Shown piece by piece: positions 34,627 through 43,467 of a stretch of DNA of 64,000 bases; position 1 is the first letter of the stretch, and each line of letters opens with the position of its first letter. The position numbers and the translations under genes were made by a program. The stretch is from positions 1,364,001 to 1,428,000 of the forward strand of contig NZ_WKJP01000001.1 of NCBI RefSeq assembly GCF_009674585.1. The letters run 5' to 3'. The notes under the pieces are model-generated. The model did no database searches and was not told the origin of the DNA. It was given only the letters and a program-made list of their open reading frames with translations. The stretch comes from Haloferax marinisediminis. Its GTDB lineage: Archaea > Halobacteriota > Halobacteria > Halobacteriales > Haloferacaceae.

Positions 34627-36879
34627 ATGACACTCGAGGACGACGCTCGGGAGTACCACCGCGCGGACCCGCCCGGGAAGATAGAGATTGCGACGACGAA
34701 ACCGACGAACACACAGCGCGACCTGAGCCTCGCGTACTCGCCCGGTGTGGCAGCACCGTGCCGCGATATCGCCGACGAACCGACGCTCGCCTACGAGTAC
34801 ACCGCGAAGGGGAATCTCGTAGGTGTCGTCTCCAACGGGAGTGCCGTCCTCGGTCTTGGAGACATCGGCGCGCAGGCGTCCAAGCCAGTCATGGAAGGAA
34901 AGGGCGTCCTGTTCAAACGCTTCGCCGACATCGACGTGTTCGACGTCGAACTCGACATCGCCGACCCCGACGCGTTCGTCCAGAGTGTCGCGGCGATGGG
35001 CCCCACGTTCGGCGGCATCAACCTCGAAGACATCAAAGCCCCCGAGTGCTTCGAAATCGAGCACAAACTCCGCGAGCGGATGGACATTCCCGTCTTCCAC
35101 GACGACCAGCACGGGACGGCTATCATCTCTGGCGCGGCGTTGCTCAACGCCGTCGACGTCGCCGATAAGGAGCTTTCTTCCCTCGAAGTCACCTTCGCGG
35201 GGGCGGGTGCTGCGGCGACGGCGACCGCTCGGTTCTACGTCTCACTCGGCATCCCTCGTGAGAACATCACGATGTGCGATATCGACGGCATTCTCTCAGA
35301 GAGACGCGCTGACGCAGGCGAGCTCAACGAGTACACCGAACCGTTTGCCCGTGGCGTCGAAGACGGCTCTCTCGAAGACGCGATGGAAGGCGCCGACGTG
35401 TTTGTCGGTCTCTCTGTCGGTGGCATCGTCTCCCAAGAGATGGTCCAGTCGATGGCGGACAACCCAATCATCTTCGCGATGGCCAATCCGGACCCCGAAA
35501 TCACCTACGAGGATGCCAAGAGCGCCCGTGACGATACGGTCATCATGGCGACGGGCCGGTCTGACTATCCTAATCAGGTGAACAACGTCCTCGGATTCCC
35601 GTTCATCTTCCGCGGCGCGCTCGACGTTCGTGCGACCGAAATCAACGAGGCAATGAAGCGCGCCGCCGCCGAAGCGCTGGCGAACCTCGCTCGGCAAGAC
35701 GTTCCAGACGCCGTCGTCAAAGCCTACGGCGACGAACCGTTGCAGTTCGGCCCCGACTACCTCATCCCGAAACCCCTCGACCAGCGCGTCCTCTACGAAG
35801 TCACACCCGCCGTCGCGAAGGCGGCGATGGACAGTGGGTCCGCTCGCCTCGAACGCGATCTCGACGAGTATCGCGAGGAACTCGAAGCGCGTCTCGGGAA
35901 GTCCCGCGAGATGATGCAGGTCGTCCTCAACAAGGCGAAGTCGGACCCCAAGCGGGTCGCCCTCGCCGAGGGGGAAGACGAGAAGATGATTCGGGCAGCC
36001 TACCAGATGCAAGAGGAGGGAATCGCCGACCCGATTCTCATCGGCAACACGAGGCGTATCCTCCGCAAAGCCGAAGCACTGGGCCTCGACTTCGACCCCA
36101 CCATCGCCAACCCGCACGACGGAGACTGGGGTCACTACACGGACCACTTGTACCAGAAACGACAACGTAACGGCCTCACGCGTGTCGAGGCGGCCGAACT
36201 CGTCGGGCAGGACTCGAACTACTTCGCCAGCGTGATGGTCGATATCGGTGACGCCGACGCGATGCTCACGGGGCTCACCCACCACTACCCATCGGCACTT
36301 CGCCCGCCACTGCAGGTCGTTGGCACCGCCGAAGACGCCAACTACGCGGCCGGTGTCTACATGCTGGCGTTCAAGAACCGCGTCATCTTCTGTGCGGACG
36401 CGACGGTCAACCTCGACCCCGACGAGGAGGTGCTCGCCGAGGTGACGAAACACACCGCTGAACTCGCCCGCCGGTTCAACGTCGAACCGCGTGCGGCGCT
36501 CCTATCGTACTCCAACTTCGGCAGTGTGGACAACGAAGGGACTCGGAAACCGCGGAACGCGGTGAAACTCCTGCACGACGACCCCGAGGTTGACTTCCCC
36601 GTCGACGGTGAGATGCAGGCCGACACGGCGCTCGTCGAAGAGATACTCACCGGCACCTACGAGTTCTCTGACCTCGACGACCCCGCGAACGTGCTCGTGT
36701 TCCCGAACCTCGAAGCGGGCAACATTGCCTACAAACTCCTCCAGCGACTCGGCGGTGCCGAGGCAATCGGACCGATGCTCGTCGGCATGGACAAACCGGT
36801 GCACGTCCTCCAGCGTGGCGACGAAGTGAAGGACATCGTCAATCTGGCTGGTGTGGCCGTCGTGGACGCTCAGCAGTAA
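34627..36879 (+). CDS. maeB: Malic enzyme fused to a phosphotransacetylase-like domain (MaeB type)
   Basis: 750 residues. Malic enzyme domain (about 1-410): [49 protein letters not shown] and [14 protein letters not shown] (NAD(P) fold), oxidatively decarboxylating malate to pyruvate. From about 430 a phosphate-acetyltransferase-like domain ([20 protein letters not shown]) that is regulatory in MaeB proteins rather than catalytic. NADP preference is assumed from the family. Single gene with a T-run after it. Confidence 0.92.
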   Translation: MTLEDDAREYHRADPPGKIEIATTKPTNTQRDLSLAYSPGVAAPCRDIADEPTLAYEYTAKGNLVGVVSNGSAVLGLGDIGAQASKPVMEGKGVLFKRFADIDVFDVELDIADPDAFVQSVAAMGPTFGGINLEDIKAPECFEIEHKLRERMDIPVFHDDQHGTAIISGAALLNAVDVADKELSSLEVTFAGAGAAATATARFYVSLGIPRENITMCDIDGILSERRADAGELNEYTEPFARGVEDGSLEDAMEGADVFVGLSVGGIVSQEMVQSMADNPIIFAMANPDPEITYEDAKSARDDTVIMATGRSDYPNQVNNVLGFPFIFRGALDVRATEINEAMKRAAAEALANLARQDVPDAVVKAYGDEPLQFGPDYLIPKPLDQRVLYEVTPAVAKAAMDSGSARLERDLDEYREELEARLGKSREMMQVVLNKAKSDPKRVALAEGEDEKMIRAAYQMQEEGIADPILIGNTRRILRKAEALGLDFDPTIANPHDGDWGHYTDHLYQKRQRNGLTRVEAAELVGQDSNYFASVMVDIGDADAMLTGLTHHYPSALRPPLQVVGTAEDANYAAGVYMLAFKNRVIFCADATVNLDPDEEVLAEVTKHTAELARRFNVEPRAALLSYSNFGSVDNEGTRKPRNAVKLLHDDPEVDFPVDGEMQADTALVEEILTGTYEFSDLDDPANVLVFPNLEAGNIAYKLLQRLGGAEAIGPMLVGMDKPVHVLQRGDEVKDIVNLAGVAVVDAQQ

Positions 36880-36895
36880 GGTCGAACCCGCAGAG

Positions 36896-36906
36896 ACGCG
36901 TTTTTA
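36896..36906 (+). terminator. T-run after maeB
   Basis: gacgcgttttta, five T residues about 20 bases after the stop at 36879. Confidence 0.35.
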
Positions 36907-36954
36907 GACGGTGTTTATCTGCGGGAAGGTCGTCTCGTCGTTCAACCGTGGGGT

Positions 36955-37257
36955 TCAGAAAGACGACCCGAACGCCCCTTGGTTCCCAATTACGTTGGAA
37001 AGTTCGGAGAGTGACTCTTGGAAGAGTGTTCTGCTGATTCGCTTCGTCTCCCCTGAGTCGGGGACGTGAATCTCGATGTGGTCGAACCCGGCGTCGTATC
37101 TATCGAAAAGGAGGGCCGAGGTCATCGTCGAACGCGTGTCTTCGAATTCCTCTTGTTCGATGACGAGTGTGTTACCCGACTCGTGCACATCGTACACCTC
37201 GATATCGTACGCATCAGCAATGTTCTGTACGGTGTGCTCGATTTCCAGGCTATCCAT
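36955..37257 (-). CDS. Small soluble protein of unknown function
   Basis: 100 residues starting MDSLEIEHTVQNIADAYDIE. The body alternates strands and helices (LVIEQEEFEDTRSTMTSALL, DHIEIHVPDSGETKRISRT). No family recognised; length and acidity are normal for a haloarchaeal protein. ATG 37257 is about 28 bases downstream of a clear TATA box. Longer in-frame extension lacks acidic composition and is rejected. Confidence 0.6.
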   Translation of the reverse strand: MDSLEIEHTVQNIADAYDIEVYDVHESGNTLVIEQEEFEDTRSTMTSALLFDRYDAGFDHIEIHVPDSGETKRISRTLFQESLSELSNVIGNQGAFGSSF

Positions 37258-37280
37258 GGGCGGGCATCCAATCAGAGTTT

Positions 37281-37288
37281 GATAAAAA
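37281..37288 (-). promoter_or_regulatory. TATA box of the 100-residue protein gene
   Basis: tttttatc on the minus strand in aaatttttatcaaac, centred about 28 bases before ATG 37257, predicting an almost leaderless transcript. Confidence 0.55.
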
Positions 37289-37448
37289 TTTCCTTTTGGA
37301 TACGACAGAATTGATGTTGGGAGTGTTACACGAATTGTGGCTTTTCGATGCCGGGCTCGACGCGCAGCGTCGTGCAGAATTTCCCGACGCAACTGGATTC
37401 TCGCCGGAGTCCTGACGGACTCGCGGCAGGATATGCAACCCTATTGTA

Positions 37449-37569
37449 CCGCGAGCCGAGCGTAGCGAGGCCTCGCGGCTCTTTTTGGTCCAGATTTTTT
37501 CGAGGCGGGTTCCCGCAACGAGCCGAAGGCTCGTGAGGAAACCCAACGAGGAAAAAGGTGGAGTGGGAC
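37449..37569 (+). repeat. Dispersed hairpin-rich element, copy 1
   Basis: Order of parts: gagcgtagcgag inside a GC hairpin, ctttttggtccagattttt, a pair of short hairpins (gcggg-tt-cccgc and cgagcc-gaa-ggctcg), then gaggaaaaaggtggagtggga. The same order recurs in reverse orientation at 58359-58462, with the outer blocks conserved and the inner hairpin replaced. It ends inside the 3' end of tRNA-Pro. Confidence 0.65.
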
Positions 37570-37634
37570 CGCTGAGAGTCGAACTCAGGTCCTACCGACC
37601 CCATCGGCAGAGGATACCACTACCCCACGGTCCC
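37564..37634 (-). tRNA. tRNA-Pro (anticodon GGG)
   Basis: 71-base cloverleaf on the minus strand: GGGACCG at the 5' end pairs with CGGTCCC, the anticodon stem TGCCG/CGGTA encloses ATGGGGT giving anticodon GGG, and the T arm is CTGAG TTCGACT CTCAG. Discriminator A. Located between the 100-residue protein gene and truB. Confidence 0.93.
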
Positions 37635-37770
37635 AGGGTGCATTCAAAGCGATGCGTGTCTTGCGGTTAAGCCCTTCGTTTCGTTGTCGGACTGCGGCGG
37701 TCTATCGTGCTATCAGCTCGCAGTCTGAAGACCAAATTACACCCGAGCCAGCTGACCCGTCGCGACTGTC

Positions 37771-38640
37771 TCAGACCAACACGCGTTCTAACGAGACGAC
37801 TTCGCCAGCGTCGGCGTCGGCATCGCCGACGAGTTTCCCGAGACAGACGGCCGACCCGTTTTCGGTGTAACACGCGACGAGGTCGCCGCGGCCTGCGTCG
37901 TCGTCCACATCGAACACACCGGGGGCGTAGACCGGCGCACCGTTGGCGACTTCGCGGGCGGCGCTGTTGGCAATCGTGACCGACGGGATGTGCGTCAGTG
38001 CCCGTTCGGCCGGGAAGACGAGGTCGCGAATCCACGACTCGTCACCCTCTTGGGCGAAGACGAGGGCGTCTTTGAGGTCGTGGAGGTCAACGAGGTCCGA
38101 GTCGTCGAAGGGGTCCGTCGCGGTTCGGCGCAGGTGACCCATGTGACCACCGGTTCCGAGTGCGAGGCCGAGGTCGTGACACAGTTTTCGGATGTAGGTT
38201 CCGGACTCACAGCGAATGCGCAAGAGGGCCTGTCGGTCCTTCACTTCGAGGAGGTCGAGGTCGTAGATTTCGCGGACGCGGAGGCGACGCGAGACGGCCG
38301 ATTTTCGTGGTGGCTTCTGGTAGAGTTTGGTCTCGAACTCCGCGACGGTCGATTCGATGTCGGCTGGTGCAGGGCCGTGCAGTTCGAGTACCGAGACGTA
38401 CTCTTTCGACCCTTCGAGGAACACCTGTGCCATTCGGGTCGCGTCGTCGAGGAGAATCGGGAGACAGCCAGTGACCTTCGGGTCGAGAGTTCCCGAGTGG
38501 GCGGCCCGGTCGAGTCCTGCCATGTCGCGGACCCACCCAGTCACCTGGTGGGCCGACGGCCCCGGTGGCTTGTCGAGGTTGACGACGCCGAACGAGAGGA
38601 GTTCGTCGACGCTTCTGTCTTCGGGTGGGGTTCGGAGCAT
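37771..38640 (-). CDS. truB: tRNA/rRNA pseudouridine synthase Cbf5/TruB
   Basis: 289 residues. Catalytic Asp in HSGTLDPKVTGCLPI, followed by YEYVSVLEL-type strand KEYVSVLELHGP and IRCESGTYIRKLCHDLG, then a C-terminal PUA domain (about 215-289: IANSAAREVANGAPVYAPGV). In archaea it works with box H/ACA RNPs and also on tRNA position 55. It starts two bases after the cmk stop, completing the adk-DUF106-cmk-truB set. Confidence 0.93.
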   Translation of the reverse strand: MLRTPPEDRSVDELLSFGVVNLDKPPGPSAHQVTGWVRDMAGLDRAAHSGTLDPKVTGCLPILLDDATRMAQVFLEGSKEYVSVLELHGPAPADIESTVAEFETKLYQKPPRKSAVSRRLRVREIYDLDLLEVKDRQALLRIRCESGTYIRKLCHDLGLALGTGGHMGHLRRTATDPFDDSDLVDLHDLKDALVFAQEGDESWIRDLVFPAERALTHIPSVTIANSAAREVANGAPVYAPGVFDVDDDAGRGDLVACYTENGSAVCLGKLVGDADADAGEVVSLERVLV

Positions 38641-38642
38641 GG

Positions 38643-39221
38643 TTAGAAGTCGTAGCGGACGCCTTCGACGGGGTATTTTCCTTCGTCGTCGTCGGGGTCG
38701 TAGGCTTCGACCGCGGCGGTGATGATTGCAGGTACTTCAGATTCGCCCCAACGGGCCGTGTTGAGCGTGATATCGTAGATAGAGAGGTCGGTGATGTCGA
38801 TGCCGTAGTACTCCTCGTAGCGGAGTGCTTCGCTCGCCTCGCGAGTGGTCGTCTCTTCGCGTGCGACGTCGGCGGGCTTGTCCTCGCGGTCGGCGATTCG
38901 TTCTGCGCGAACGTCCACGGGGGCGTCGAGCCAGAGACGAAGGTCTGCGGCGTCGCCTGCGAGCCAGCCAGCGAGTCGCGATTCGAGAAGCACGTCGTCG
39001 CGTTCGAGTGCGATATTGCGGAGGCGTCGGTCGAGGTCGCGGTCGATTTGGTCGTCTTCTTCGGCGAGTTTGTTGAACTCGACCGCAGACATGCCGCGTT
39101 CGGCGGCGAGTTCACGGAAGATGTCGCCGCCGCTGATGTGTTCGAGGTCGAATGCCGCAGCGAGTGCAGCGGCAGTCGTGCTCTTTCCGCTGCCCGGTGG
39201 CCCGGAAACAGTCAGTAACAT
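38643..39221 (-). CDS. cmk: Cytidylate kinase (archaeal type)
   Basis: 192 residues. Phosphorylates CMP/dCMP. The P-loop [16 protein letters not shown] is at residues 6-21, followed by [22 protein letters not shown] (nucleotide-monophosphate binding) and [18 protein letters not shown]. Short form typical of archaea. Upstream neighbour is DUF106, downstream truB, an order conserved in many archaea next to ribosomal-protein operons. Confidence 0.94.
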   Translation of the reverse strand: MLLTVSGPPGSGKSTTAAALAAAFDLEHISGGDIFRELAAERGMSAVEFNKLAEEDDQIDRDLDRRLRNIALERDDVLLESRLAGWLAGDAADLRLWLDAPVDVRAERIADREDKPADVAREETTTREASEALRYEEYYGIDITDLSIYDITLNTARWGESEVPAIITAAVEAYDPDDDEGKYPVEGVRYDF

Positions 39222-39317
39222 ATCTATGCTCCGTTGGGTTCACTAAAAGAGGTTATCGTTGGCGTCGGCCCCTGTGGGGGCTTCTCACGCCTGTCGAGGA
39301 AAAATCGAAACGGCTGC

Positions 39318-40250
39318 TTACGAAGCCGACGGGGTCATGTCGATGTTGAGCCCCTTGCGGATGATCTGGGTGAACCCCATCGAGCAGAGGAAGTACCAGA
39401 CAATCCACGCCTGCATCGGTCCGATGACGCCAGTCGTCCACTCGACCTGCCCGACCATCGGGAGCACGAGCGGTTCGAGCGTGACGTGCGGCTGGGCGTT
39501 CGCGCCGCCGACACCGATGGCCCAGTACATCCAGAGGAACACCGGGATGGTGAGGAACATAATCCAGACCATCGGGCGGAACTGCTCTTTGAACATGCCC
39601 ATCTGGTCGCCCATCGCTTCCATCTGCTCTTCCTGGATTTTCTCCAGTTCGGCGTCGTTACCCTCTTCGCGGGCTTTCTTCTGCCGTTTCTGGATGTCCT
39701 TCATGCGCTCTTGGTAGACGGACATCTTCTCCATGTCCATGAGGTTCGCCTGCAGGAGCGTGGAGTACAGCCCCGTCGCGAGTGCGAGAACCATCACGAC
39801 GGCGTAGAACGGGAGCAACTCGGCCAGCGGTCCGAGGAAGACGTCCATGACGCCGCCGATGACGTTGCGGACCTGGGCGACAGAGTAGCCGAGGAACAGA
39901 CCAACAGTCACGACTGCTGCGCCCTTGTCGTACTTCGACCACGACGAGTCGCCAGTGTCGGTCGACGAGGAAGACGAGGACGAAGCCACTGACGAGGAGC
40001 CGGACGACGAGTCGTCGTCTTCGAGGCCAGCGCGGGTCGCCGTCACGTCTGCAAGCCGGAAGCCTTCGTCACCGTCGACGAGGATTCCTTTCTCGATGAG
40101 GCGGCCCCACTGACCGCTCGTGAGCTCGTCGCGGACGTCGGCCCACTCGACTTCGCCGTCGTCCGCCCGTTCGAGGACGGTCTCGACGGCGGCGCGCATG
40201 TCGGAGTCCGAGCCGACGAGGTCGCGCACCTTAGATTCGATTCGTGCCAT
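39318..40250 (-). CDS. DUF106 membrane protein, Oxa1/EMC3 insertase superfamily
   Basis: 310 residues. A soluble N-terminal domain (about 1-75) and a long Ser-rich linker (about 80-105) precede three membrane helices (near 113-130, 147-170 and 228-255, possibly a fourth at 275-295). Between helices there is a charged coiled coil (MEKMSVYQERMKDIQKRQKK and onwards, about 175-220), as in EMC3, TMCO1 and archaeal DUF106 proteins that insert membrane proteins. Haloarchaeal N-terminal extension is not in the basic family. Confidence 0.88.
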   Translation of the reverse strand: MARIESKVRDLVGSDSDMRAAVETVLERADDGEVEWADVRDELTSGQWGRLIEKGILVDGDEGFRLADVTATRAGLEDDDSSSGSSSVASSSSSSSTDTGDSSWSKYDKGAAVVTVGLFLGYSVAQVRNVIGGVMDVFLGPLAELLPFYAVVMVLALATGLYSTLLQANLMDMEKMSVYQERMKDIQKRQKKAREEGNDAELEKIQEEQMEAMGDQMGMFKEQFRPMVWIMFLTIPVFLWMYWAIGVGGANAQPHVTLEPLVLPMVGQVEWTTGVIGPMQAWIVWYFLCSMGFTQIIRKGLNIDMTPSAS

Positions 40251-40426
40251 TACCGACTCCTTAGCAACCGGCCGTTATCAAGGTTTTACTCTCCGGGCGT
40301 GAGCGTGCACAGCTCCGACACGCGACGTTCCTGTCCGAACCACCGCAAAAAACAGTGTGAGTGTCCCGATGATGCGTCGTCGGTGACGCCACCAGAACTC
40401 GAAACGGTCTGGTTGCTCGTCGAGGG

Positions 40427-41053
40427 TTACGCGTCGTCGACGACGTCTGCGACGTCTTCGAACACTTCGTCAGGCGTCTGCTCACCGTCGATTTCGACGA
40501 GAACGCCTTCGTCGCGGTAGTGTTCGATGACCGGCGCGGTGTTCTCTTCGAAGACGGAGAGCCGCTCGCGGACGGTCTCTTCGGTGTCGTCGTCGCGTTG
40601 GACGAGTTCGCCGCCACACTCGTCACACACGCCTTCTTCTTCCGGTTGGTTGAACTTGACGTGGAAGTTGGTTCCGCACTCGGAACAGACACGACGGCCG
40701 GTGAGTCGCTCGACGAGCTCGCTCTCGGCGACCTTCAGGTAGAGGACGGCGTCGAGGTCCGTAATCTCGGTGAGGTACTCCGCCTGCGAGAGGTTGCGCG
40801 GATAGCCGTCGAGAACGTAGCCGTCGGCGTCTTCGAGGGCAGCCTGTACGATTTCGTTGACGACTGCATCGGGGACGAGTTCGCCTTTCTCCATGAACGA
40901 GCGAGGCGTACCGTACTCGGTCTCCATGTCCTTGTTCGCGCGAAGCGCGTCACCGGTCGTGACGTGGTCGATGTCGTAGTTGTCGGCGAGTCGCTTCGAC
41001 TGTGTGCCCTTGCCGGCGCCGGGCGCGCCGAGCAGAAGGATGCGCTTGCCCAT
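40427..41053 (-). CDS. adk: Adenylate kinase
   Basis: 208 residues from [21 protein letters not shown]-loop at about 7-15; AMP-binding [14 protein letters not shown] domain with four Cys (CSECG and CDECGGEL) that bind zinc. Interconverts AMP, ADP and ATP. ATG 41053 chosen: TATA-like actatatg near 41075-41082 gives a leaderless start, and the upstream ATG at 41065 would add four residues. First gene of adk-DUF106-cmk-truB; a 176-base gap separates it from DUF106. Confidence 0.95.
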   Translation of the reverse strand: MGKRILLLGAPGAGKGTQSKRLADNYDIDHVTTGDALRANKDMETEYGTPRSFMEKGELVPDAVVNEIVQAALEDADGYVLDGYPRNLSQAEYLTEITDLDAVLYLKVAESELVERLTGRRVCSECGTNFHVKFNQPEEEGVCDECGGELVQRDDDTEETVRERLSVFEENTAPVIEHYRDEGVLVEIDGEQTPDEVFEDVADVVDDA

Positions 41054-41315
41054 ATCGACTACCATCCGGCGAGAGCATATAGTGTTGAAGATACCCGCCC
41101 AGATATGCGACGAGCGAAGTCAGGGAAAGCGGACAGTGATGCCGGATTCTGGGCAAAAATCTCGTGCTATTGACACACATGGCCAGATAAACCAGCCTAT
41201 TTTGCCGATTCGAGCGACGAAGAGCGATACGTTCAACGGCGCGGGTGTCCTCGAATCGACCGATGTGCGACTCGTCGCTCGAACTGGTTGAGAACGCTTC
41301 CCACTCTGTCCGGCC

Positions 41316-42311
41316 ATGAGCGAGGCACACGTGACACGGGTTAGGCGTCTCCTCCCCGGGATTGGACTGCTCGTCGTCCTCGCCGGAGCAGCGACACTCG
41401 TCGCAACTGTCGTTCCCGGTGTCAACGCGCTCTTGCTCGGCGTCGTCTTTGGTGCCATCGTCGCGAACACCACCGGCGTGCCCGAGTGGGCGACGCCAGG
41501 CGTGCGCACGCAAACGATACTCCTCGAAGCGGGTATCGTCCTCCTCGGCGCCCGTATCGCAGTCGACGAACTCGCCGCCTCTGGAGTGAGACTCATCGCA
41601 CTCGTCGTCGTCACCGTCGTCGCGAGCATCGTCCTCGTCGAATTCGTCGCTGGACGCGTGTTCGGGCTCGCCGACCAGACCGGGTCGCTCCTCGCCGCTG
41701 GCGCGAGTATCTGCGGTGTCTCGGCGGCCACTGCCATCGCAGGGACCATCGACGCCGACGGCGAATCACTCGCACACGTCGTCGCCACAGTCCTCTTGTT
41801 CGACGCGATTACGCTCGCGCTGTTCCCCATCGCAGGTGACGTACTCCCACTGACCGGGCGTCAGTTCGGCGTCTGGGCCGGTCTGAGCATGTTCAGCACC
41901 GGACCAGTCACTGCGGCCGGGTTCGCCCACTCCGACGTGGCCGGACAGTGGGCGACGGTGACGAAACTCGCGCGTAACTCGTTGCTCGGTGTCGTCGCGC
42001 TCTGGTACGCCGTTCGGTACGCCGGAGGGAAATCCACAGACGTCCGGGCAGTCCTCGATGGCATCCCACGGTTCCTCGTCGGATTCGTCTTCCTCGCCGC
42101 AGTGGCGAACGCAGGCATCCTCCCCACCGGCGTAGTGGCGGCATTCGACACTGCCAGCGGCGCTCTGTTCGCACTCGCGTTCGTCGGTCTCGGCCTCGAC
42201 ATCCGTCTCGCTTCGATGCGTGAGACTGGGATGACCCCCGTGTTCGTCCTCGCCGTCCAGTTGCTCGCGGTCAGTGTGGTGACGCTGGGCGCAGTTCTCG
42301 TCCTCATCTGA
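41316..42311 (+). CDS. YeiH/UPF0324 family putative anion exporter
   Basis: 331 residues, about ten membrane helices, almost all hydrophobic. Signature segments: ALLLGVVFGAIVANTTGVPE, ILLEAGIVLLGARIAVDEL, LLAAGASICGVSAATAIAGTI and ARNSLLGVVALWYAVRYAG. The YeiH family is thought to export sulfate or sulfonates; the substrate here is not shown. Divergent from adk with a 262-base spacer holding no obvious gene. Confidence 0.82.
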   Translation: MSEAHVTRVRRLLPGIGLLVVLAGAATLVATVVPGVNALLLGVVFGAIVANTTGVPEWATPGVRTQTILLEAGIVLLGARIAVDELAASGVRLIALVVVTVVASIVLVEFVAGRVFGLADQTGSLLAAGASICGVSAATAIAGTIDADGESLAHVVATVLLFDAITLALFPIAGDVLPLTGRQFGVWAGLSMFSTGPVTAAGFAHSDVAGQWATVTKLARNSLLGVVALWYAVRYAGGKSTDVRAVLDGIPRFLVGFVFLAAVANAGILPTGVVAAFDTASGALFALAFVGLGLDIRLASMRETGMTPVFVLAVQLLAVSVVTLGAVLVLI

Positions 42312-42363
42312 CCGCCGGGAGCGACGCGGGCCGTTTTTGTACCGAGCGAGAGTAGCCACGTCT

Positions 42364-42759
42364 ATGACTCGATTCGAGGCCGACACTCCTCGCGAGCGCC
42401 GGAAGCTCTTCGCCGACGCCGTCGTGGCACACCGGAACCGCGGAAGCGCCTTCCTCACGCTGGAGGCCGACCGCGACCCTGATGTCGACGGTGAGGGCCC
42501 CGGTCCGTGGATTCAGTTCGGCGAACAGACGTTCAACATGGACGTGACAGACGAGGAACTCGCCCGGTTGAAAGACCTCCTCTCTGAGTTCCCGGAGTTT
42601 CGCATCGACCAACTGGAGAGTCCAGACGAAGCAGAAGGAACGAACGTCAGAATCACTGCGCGGTCCGACGCGAACCGTCTCGCGGGGTTCGCCGACCAGG
42701 TGTTTCAGGCGGTGTACGAGCGCACAGAGGAGTATCGCGCCTGGGTCGTTGCCATCTGA
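42364..42759 (+). CDS. Haloarchaeal soluble protein of unknown function
   Basis: 131 residues, acidic. Starts MTRFEADTPRERRKLFADAV. A central stretch PGPWIQFGEQTFNMDVTDEEL and RLKDLLSEFPEFRIDQLES suggest an alpha-beta fold. No family recognised. Start ATG 42364 preferred over GTG 42337. It follows the exporter by 52 bases and might be co-transcribed. Confidence 0.65.
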   Translation: MTRFEADTPRERRKLFADAVVAHRNRGSAFLTLEADRDPDVDGEGPGPWIQFGEQTFNMDVTDEELARLKDLLSEFPEFRIDQLESPDEAEGTNVRITARSDANRLAGFADQVFQAVYERTEEYRAWVVAI

Positions 42760-42969
42760 TGGTTTAAACTAAACGAACGTCCTATTTCCCCGGCGAATTT
42801 CGCCGACACGGGGGCGGGATTTGCGAACTTCTATACCAATCGGCGTCCAAGCCGGCGATATGTATTCCCGACGGTCACATTGTGAATCGGGCGCCGCTGG
42901 ACCCGACACAATCCCGTTCCGCCGGGTCGAATCGCTCACTGTACAACCGACACCACCGTGTCCACAACT

Positions 42970-43467
42970 ATGACAGAACAGGTAGACTCACTGTTCTCAC
43001 GTCCGCTCCTCCCACTCGCAAACGAGGAGGACGCCGAGGTCACGTGCGGCGTCGCGTTCCCACGCATTGCGGCCCAAGATGGCCAGGCCTTCGTCGTCCA
43101 CGTCATCGAGAAAGCCGGCGGTGCGCCCGACAAAGCGGGTGTCGAGCAACGCGAAGAGCTCGCAGACGACCTGTTCGACATCGCTCGTCGCGCCGCTGAA
43201 TCGGCCGACATCGACATCGAAACTGACCTTCGGTTCGACACCGACGTCGGCGACGCCATCCTCGACGCGGCGCGCGACGTCGATGCGTCTGCAATCGTGT
43301 TCACCCCGCGCGGTGGTCGGTCGTGGTGGGACCTCTTTTCGGGGGACGTCCGCGACCGGTTGATTCGGAAGAGTGACCGTCCAGTCGTCGTCTTGCCCCA
43401 CAACGATGTGGCGCTCGACGGCGAGACCGACGACGAATCTGACGACACCTCGAACGGTGAGACATGA
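42970..43467 (+). CDS. Universal stress protein-like, partner of the APC transporter
   Basis: 165 residues starting MTEQVDSLFSRPLLPLANEED. Usp fold: VTCGVAFPRIAAQDGQAFVV, a long helix REELADDLFDIARRAAESAD, and a degenerate nucleotide loop RGGRSWWDLFSGDVRDRLI ending VVVLPHND. The canonical G-x2-G-x9-G-S pattern is only partly kept, so ATP binding is doubtful. Stop overlaps the transporter start as ATGA, so the two are made together. Confidence 0.8.
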   Translation: MTEQVDSLFSRPLLPLANEEDAEVTCGVAFPRIAAQDGQAFVVHVIEKAGGAPDKAGVEQREELADDLFDIARRAAESADIDIETDLRFDTDVGDAILDAARDVDASAIVFTPRGGRSWWDLFSGDVRDRLIRKSDRPVVVLPHNDVALDGETDDESDDTSNGET

